NCBI GenBank assembly: GCA_028288775.1 | Contig: JAQGHP010000514.1 | Span: 1-5,690, forward strand | DNA: 5,690 bases | Direction: 5' to 3' | Source of the DNA: Phycisphaerales bacterium | GTDB lineage: Bacteria; Planctomycetota; Phycisphaerae; Tepidisphaerales; Tepidisphaeraceae | Part shown: positions 4,865 to 5,690 of the stretch, piece by piece | How positions within the stretch are numbered: position 1 is the stretch's first letter | Layout: each line of letters begins with the position of its first letter | Translations under genes and position numbers: made by a program | Notes under the pieces: model-generated | What the model saw: the letters and a program-made list of their open reading frames with translations, nothing else | Database searches by the model: none | Told to the model about the DNA's origin: nothing

Positions 4865-5690
4865 ATGACTTCAGACCAAATCCGCCGGCAGTTCATCGAC
4901 TTTTTCGTGCAGAAGCACGGCCACACCTTCGTGCCCAGCTCGCCGGTCGTCCCGCAGGACGACCCGACGCTGCTGTTCACCAACGCGGGGATGAACCAGT
5001 TCAAGCCGATCTTCCTGGGCCAGGAGAAGCGCGCGTACACCCGCGCCGCCAACACGCAAAAGTGCATCCGGGCCGGCGGCAAGCACAACGACCTCGACGA
5101 CGTCGGCCGCAGCAGAAGGCACCACACCTTCTTCGAGATGCTCGGCAACTGGTCCTTCGGCGACTACTTCAAGCACGGCGCAATCGACATGGCCTGGGAA
5201 CTGCTCACCAAGGTCTGGAAGCTCGACCCCAACCGCCTGCACGTAAGCTGCTACGAAGGCAACCTGGCAGCGGGGATTCCGCGCGACACCGAGGCCGCGG
5301 ATATTTGGAAACAGGTCGCCGGCCTTCCCGACGATCACATTCATTACTTCGGCAAGGACAACTTCTGGGAAATGGGCGACACCGGCCCGTGTGGCCCCTG
5401 CACGGAGATTTACTACGATCGCCGACCCGAATCCGAACTGCACACGCCCTCGCCCGTGAATGGCGAAGACCCGCGCGTGATGGAGATTTGGAACAACGTC
5501 TTCATCCAATACAACCGCGACGCCACCGGCAAGCTCACGACGCTCCCCTCGCAACATGTTGACACCGGGATGGGCCTCGAGCGCATCTGCCAGGTGCTGC
5601 AATGCAAGGACGACAACTTCGACACGGATTTATGGACGCCGCTGTTCGATCGTATATCTCAGATCTCAAATCTGAAATACACCGGCCAGT
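4865..5690 (+). CDS. alaS: Alanyl-tRNA synthetase, N-terminal part, truncated by window edge
   Basis: The frame runs open from ATG 4865 to the right edge (275 codons of a protein usually around 870-900 residues). It covers the class II catalytic domain that activates alanine and charges tRNA-Ala. Conserved parts are LLFTNAGMNQFKPIFLG (36-52), KCIRAGGKHNDLDDVGR (66-82), motif 2 HHTFFEMLGNWSFGDYFK (86-103), DNFWEMGDTGPCGPCTEIYY (165-184), MEIWNNVFIQYNR (206-218) and motif 3 region HVDTGMGLER (231-240). The start is fixed by the family N-terminus and by the promoter-like sequence upstream; no ribosome-binding site is visible. At residues 265-271 (SQISNLK) the DNA consists of three AT-rich heptamers that look foreign to the surrounding codon use. 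The editing, linker and C-terminal domains lie beyond the window. Confidence 0.97.
   Translation, partial: MTSDQIRRQFIDFFVQKHGHTFVPSSPVVPQDDPTLLFTNAGMNQFKPIFLGQEKRAYTRAANTQKCIRAGGKHNDLDDVGRSRRHHTFFEMLGNWSFGDYFKHGAIDMAWELLTKVWKLDPNRLHVSCYEGNLAAGIPRDTEAADIWKQVAGLPDDHIHYFGKDNFWEMGDTGPCGPCTEIYYDRRPESELHTPSPVNGEDPRVMEIWNNVFIQYNRDATGKLTTLPSQHVDTGMGLERICQVLQCKDDNFDTDLWTPLFDRISQISNLKYTGQ
5656..5676 (+). repeat. Heptamer tandem repeat ATCTSAR inside alaS, three units
   Basis: The units are ATCTCAG (5656-5662), ATCTCAA (5663-5669) and ATCTGAA (5670-5676). They stay in frame and encode SQISNLK. The tract is AT-rich and uses codons such as TCT, TCA and AAT, with ATA just before it, that are uncommon in the rest of this gene. 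It also forms a small hairpin, TCAGAT/ATCTGA. Confidence 0.6.

Noticed and set aside
4871..5602. 243-residue open frame on the - strand inside alaS
   Set aside because: The + strand encodes unmistakable alanyl-tRNA synthetase throughout; the antisense frame is a by-product of GC-rich codons.

Overview
The window looks like a chromosomal segment of a GC-rich member of the Planctomycetota. The strongest pointer is the left-edge gene. It encodes an exported protein with a CxxCH haem motif followed by the start of a DUF1549 region, the PSCyt1/PSCyt2 architecture typical of that phylum. The short heptamer repeats and palindromic intergenic elements fit the same kind of genome, but that is recollection, not a search result.

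Layout, left to right. 1-772 (-) is the N-terminal part of the planctomycete cytochrome-type protein, cut by the window edge. 773-1127 is a divergent intergenic region with little recognisable content. 1128-2480 (+) is a complete erythromycin-esterase-family protein with the family's Glu/His motifs intact. 2481-2806 is a repeat-rich gap holding a nested, roughly 150-bp inverted repeat whose arms carry G-quadruplex motifs on opposite strands. 2807-3340 (+) is a small four-helix membrane protein of unknown function, with a strong ribosome-binding site. 3341-3524 lies between convergent genes and contains two families of heptamer repeats, one inside a 109-bp imperfect inverted repeat. 3525-4076 (-) is a YqgE/AlgH (DUF179) protein. 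4228-4704 (-) is a TrmL-type tRNA wobble 2'-O-methyltransferase. 4865-5690 (+) is the N-terminal third of alanyl-tRNA synthetase, divergent from trmL and cut by the right edge.

The right half is housekeeping: trmL and alaS both act on tRNA, and yqgE lies downstream of trmL on the same strand. The left half is accessory: an exported haem protein, a stand-alone esterase-like enzyme and an orphan membrane protein, with no evidence that they share a pathway. I see no CRISPR array, rRNA, tRNA, transposase or obvious defence system.

The most interesting material is non-coding: three unrelated heptamer-repeat tracts (one spanning a stop codon, one inside a palindromic element, one inside the alaS reading frame) and the nested G-rich inverted repeat downstream of the esterase gene. 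This points to short-repeat expansion or palindromic-element dispersal in this genome, not to a new protein system.
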